Shown: piece by piece, positions 61,401 through 64,000 of the stretch
How the letters are laid out: each line of letters begins with the position of its first letter
How positions within the stretch are numbered: position 1 is the stretch's first letter
Source of the DNA: Hygrophila difformis
Taxonomy: Eukaryota; Streptophyta; Magnoliopsida; Lamiales; Acanthaceae
Direction: 5' to 3'
DNA: 64,000 bases
Assembly (NCBI GenBank): GCA_030278955.1
Contig: JAOANR010000001.1
Location: forward strand, 6,622,874 to 6,686,873
Notes under the pieces: model-generated
Told to the model about the DNA's origin: nothing
Seen by the model: the letters and a program-made list of their open reading frames with translations, nothing else
The model's database searches: none
Position numbers and translations under genes: made by a program

Positions 61401-64000
61401 GTAGTACAAGTACTAGTGCCTTTATTTTCTCACTAAAGGTGTGCCGTGCTTAAAGTCTGTACGAAATCCAGAAGGTGCTTGACAGTGCCTGTGATGTCTG
61501 CGCACTGTAATGGAACTTTTGTTCAGCAGTTGCTGAACGATGGTTAGTTCATTGCTCCTTTATTGTACAATGAGCTCCTTGAATAAATAAACAGATGGTT
61601 AGTGCCGAAGCTATTTTAAGGATGAAAGGGACAGTAGAAAGAGGCAAACTTTTAATGCTACGGCAAAGTACAAACTCCAAGGTTCAGACTTCAGAATAGT
61701 CAATTTACATCGTTAATCGCAAGATAAAGAAGTGGTCCTAACTCCTCCTTAAGTGAACCACCCTGATTAGAACCTTGCATCAATTTCTTTGGTTGCATGC
61801 ATTGCAGGATAAATGGGATTGGAGTGCCGAATCATATACTCACTCCGTACCACTTAACTTGTCTTGTTTCACTTTTACACATAATCCAAGACACTTTTTC
61901 AACCGTTAATATCTCAAAATGTGTATAACAAAAAATTATGTAAAATATATATTCTAAAACTACATGATAATACGATTCTAACAAGATCCAACTCGACTAT
62001 TTTTTCCAAATATATACATGCAATAAAATCGAGTCAAAGTAGAATAATGAACAGTGTCAAAAAGTCAAACAGGACACGTTAGCTGGGACGGATGGAGTAT
62101 TTTACACCAATATTTAACATAGAAAAATGATATATTGACCAGTGAGTTGTAAACTCAGGTATATATACTAGTATTTCTCTAAATTTTTATGGTGCGTAGT
62201 ATTTAATTATGTGATAATATTATTGTGATATTAATTCATTACATATATATATATATATATATTATGTACTATAACATATTGTCATTCTAAATTCTGAATC
62301 TAACTTTATACTCATGGCATTTCCTTTTTCAACTTGGAAATGTGTACCACTAACATACCAACTTTGATAGATTCAGAATTCCTACTATTTCCTAGAACCG
62401 GGATGGATGATCATTAGTTTAAGTTATTTGAATTTTAGTCATAAATGACGGTTAAATTTCTTCTAATTTAGGATCCCAAGAAGTGCAGCTGATGTCCGAA
62501 GAACCCGGACTATGTTCCAATCATGCTGAGTGTGAGGCACGCCGTGCCCAGATCAAGATGACTAAAGGTTTCATAGCAAAAGAACATGTGAAGGGGCACA
62601 TGGTAAGTAGCTTTCTTTGTTCTTGGGCTAACACAAATTTTTAAGTGCCTGTCCCGGTTCTCCTCCTGTATTGTAAGGAACTGGAAACAAGGTCATTGAT
62701 TTCATGTCATTGATGGCAGATGAATGTTGTGAGAGGTCTTAAGTTGTATGAAGACATATTCACCGACCTTGAGCTCTCCAAATTAAATGACTTTGTGAAT
62801 GAACTCCGTGTTGCTGGTCAGAATGGTGCTCTCTCAGGTGGATCCTGTGATTCGTGATGCTTTTATAGTTAAAAAAAAACTAGTTGTTTCCTTTTGGGCT
62901 GGAAGTTTTGAGATTGTAGAGGACATCCTCTGTAGGTTTTTCCCTGAACAGGTTTGGGTATTTCATTTTAACTTTATGACTACAGTACTCTATTTTTTCA
63001 ATCTTTTATGCTTACACAGGGATAACCACTAATTCCAGTTTCCCGATGGATGACTTAAGGATTTACATGCTTTATATAGCGGCCTCTAGTCACATGTCTT
63101 CTATCCTATGATAACTCTGTTCTGTAATGCTTAGGCTGATTTAGAACTACTAATTGATTTCAGGAGATACGTTTATTTTGTACAATCAGCACTCGAAAGG
63201 GACCAAGAGAGAGTTGGTTCAGTTTGGGGTTCCCATTTTCGGGCAAATAAAGAAAGATGAGACGAATAAATTCGTGAAAAGTATGTCCCTACCACGTTTC
63301 TTATACGCACCAGTTAGTTTGCTTAAATTGGCAGCCTAGACTATGCGAGTTGCACTCTATTGAGTTTTTTCCTGCTCGTGAATGTTTAGAACTTGTGGTC
63401 ATGTTTTTGTACAGGTAACATTGAACCTATCCCAGCTATTCTTCAAAGCGTGATCGACCATTTGAGTCAATGGCATTTGATTCCTGAAAATAGGAAGCCA
63501 AACAGCTGTATCATCAACTTCTTCGATGAGGTACATACTATTTTGCCCGACAACTGAAAATTCCCTTGATTGAATGAACAATCTCCATTTCTTTGATCCT
63601 AATGTAAGATGGGGCGTGTGAATCTAATCAATCCAACTGATTTTGTAGGGCGAATATTCTCAGCCTTTTCTGAAACCCCCTCACCTGGAGCAGCCTATCT
63701 CTACCCTCCTCCTGTCTCATTCAACAATGGCTTTTGGACGGATGCTTGTTAGTGATAGTGAAGGAAAATATCGAGGACATCTTTTGATTTCTCCGAAGGA
63801 AGGGTAAACATTATATATATACCAAGAATTATCTGCTTATATATCTGATAAGAATAATCTTTAATTGTAGAACATACTATTTCTCAGTTCTCTTCTAGTG
63901 ATGAGGGGAAATAGTTCGGATACAGCAAGGCATGCCATGTGCTCCTCATTGAATAAGAGAGTGAGCATTTCATTCTTTAGAGTACGAGCAGAGGTCCCGA
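58428..64000 (+). CDS. ALKBH10B: ALKBH10B-like 2-oxoglutarate/Fe(II) RNA m6A demethylase (3' end outside window)
   Basis: Seven exons are in phase: 58428-58971, 62472-62602, 62720-62837, 63164-63280, 63415-63530, 63649-63803, 63888 to the window end. Plant ALKBH10B removes N6-methyladenosine from mRNA and promotes flowering. Residues 1-181 are the plant-specific N-terminal region (DALINWFRGEFAAANAIIDA, ending in an acidic Lys/Glu/Asp tail). The AlkB fold starts near 220 (VVRGLKLYEDIFTDLELSKL) and includes ETF-like GDTFILYNQ, SCIINFFDEG and PPHLEQP. Predicted iron ligands are His354, Glu356 and His409; the 2-oxoglutarate arginine is likely Arg418 (NKRVSISFFRVR). HxE instead of HxD is, as I recall, normal for this plant subgroup. 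Intron 1 is 3.5 kb and contains a MITE. The C-terminal tail is not in the window. Confidence 0.94.
61839..62097. mobile_element. Stowaway-like MITE in ALKBH10B intron 1
   Basis: CTCACTCCGTACC at the left, GGGACGGATGGAG at the right, TA on both flanks. Contains the landmark ACGATTCTAACAAGATCC. Confidence 0.78.

Overview
This window is plant nuclear DNA, almost certainly from a eudicot. Its genes are split by AT-rich GT-AG introns and encode plant-specific families: an OSCA1 channel, MED33/REF4, a BPM MATH-BTB protein, a HIPP and an ALKBH10B-type demethylase. The spacers are full of plant Stowaway and hAT MITEs, tRNA-like SINEs, L1-type LINEs and a gag-only LTR element. An asterid such as a Lamiales species is my guess; the sequence alone does not prove it.

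Layout: 1-5.6 kb is repeat-rich. It holds a broken hypothetical gene with a duplicated exon, a short minisatellite, and a large inverted block built from TTACCAC/GTGGTAA motifs. 6.46-9.73 kb is an intact 11-exon OSCA1-type channel gene (+), convergent with a 12-exon Mediator subunit MED33 gene (-, 10.28-19.71 kb). A zinc-finger DEDDh exonuclease gene (-) follows at 20.51-23.13 kb. 23.4-29.0 kb is a transposon nest: a decayed LINE whose reverse-transcriptase ORF was split by a 3.5 kb gag-only LTR retrotransposon with a GGTGG target duplication.

A run of four minus-strand genes follows: a HIPP-like protein (29.27-29.98), LSM2 (30.97-32.51), BPM (33.90-37.55) and mitochondrial EF-Tu (38.79-42.83). 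All can be rebuilt exon by exon with consistent phases. The exception is EF-Tu, which carries two +1 indels near its 3' end. 43-58.4 kb is gene-poor: MITEs, SINEs (one with a perfect 16-bp target duplication, another split by a hAT element), a GATC-rich DNA transposon, a candidate solo LTR and a 5'-truncated LINE with an open 873-codon ORF. From 58.43 kb to the window end is the 5' part of an ALKBH10B-like RNA m6A demethylase gene (+) with a 3.5 kb first intron.

The genes are independent housekeeping or regulatory loci, not a cluster with a shared pathway: osmo/mechanosensing, transcription, RNA decay and splicing, protein turnover, mitochondrial translation and RNA demethylation. I saw no new multigene system. 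The most unusual material is the TTACCAC palindromic array, the nested transposons and the damaged EF-Tu reading frame.
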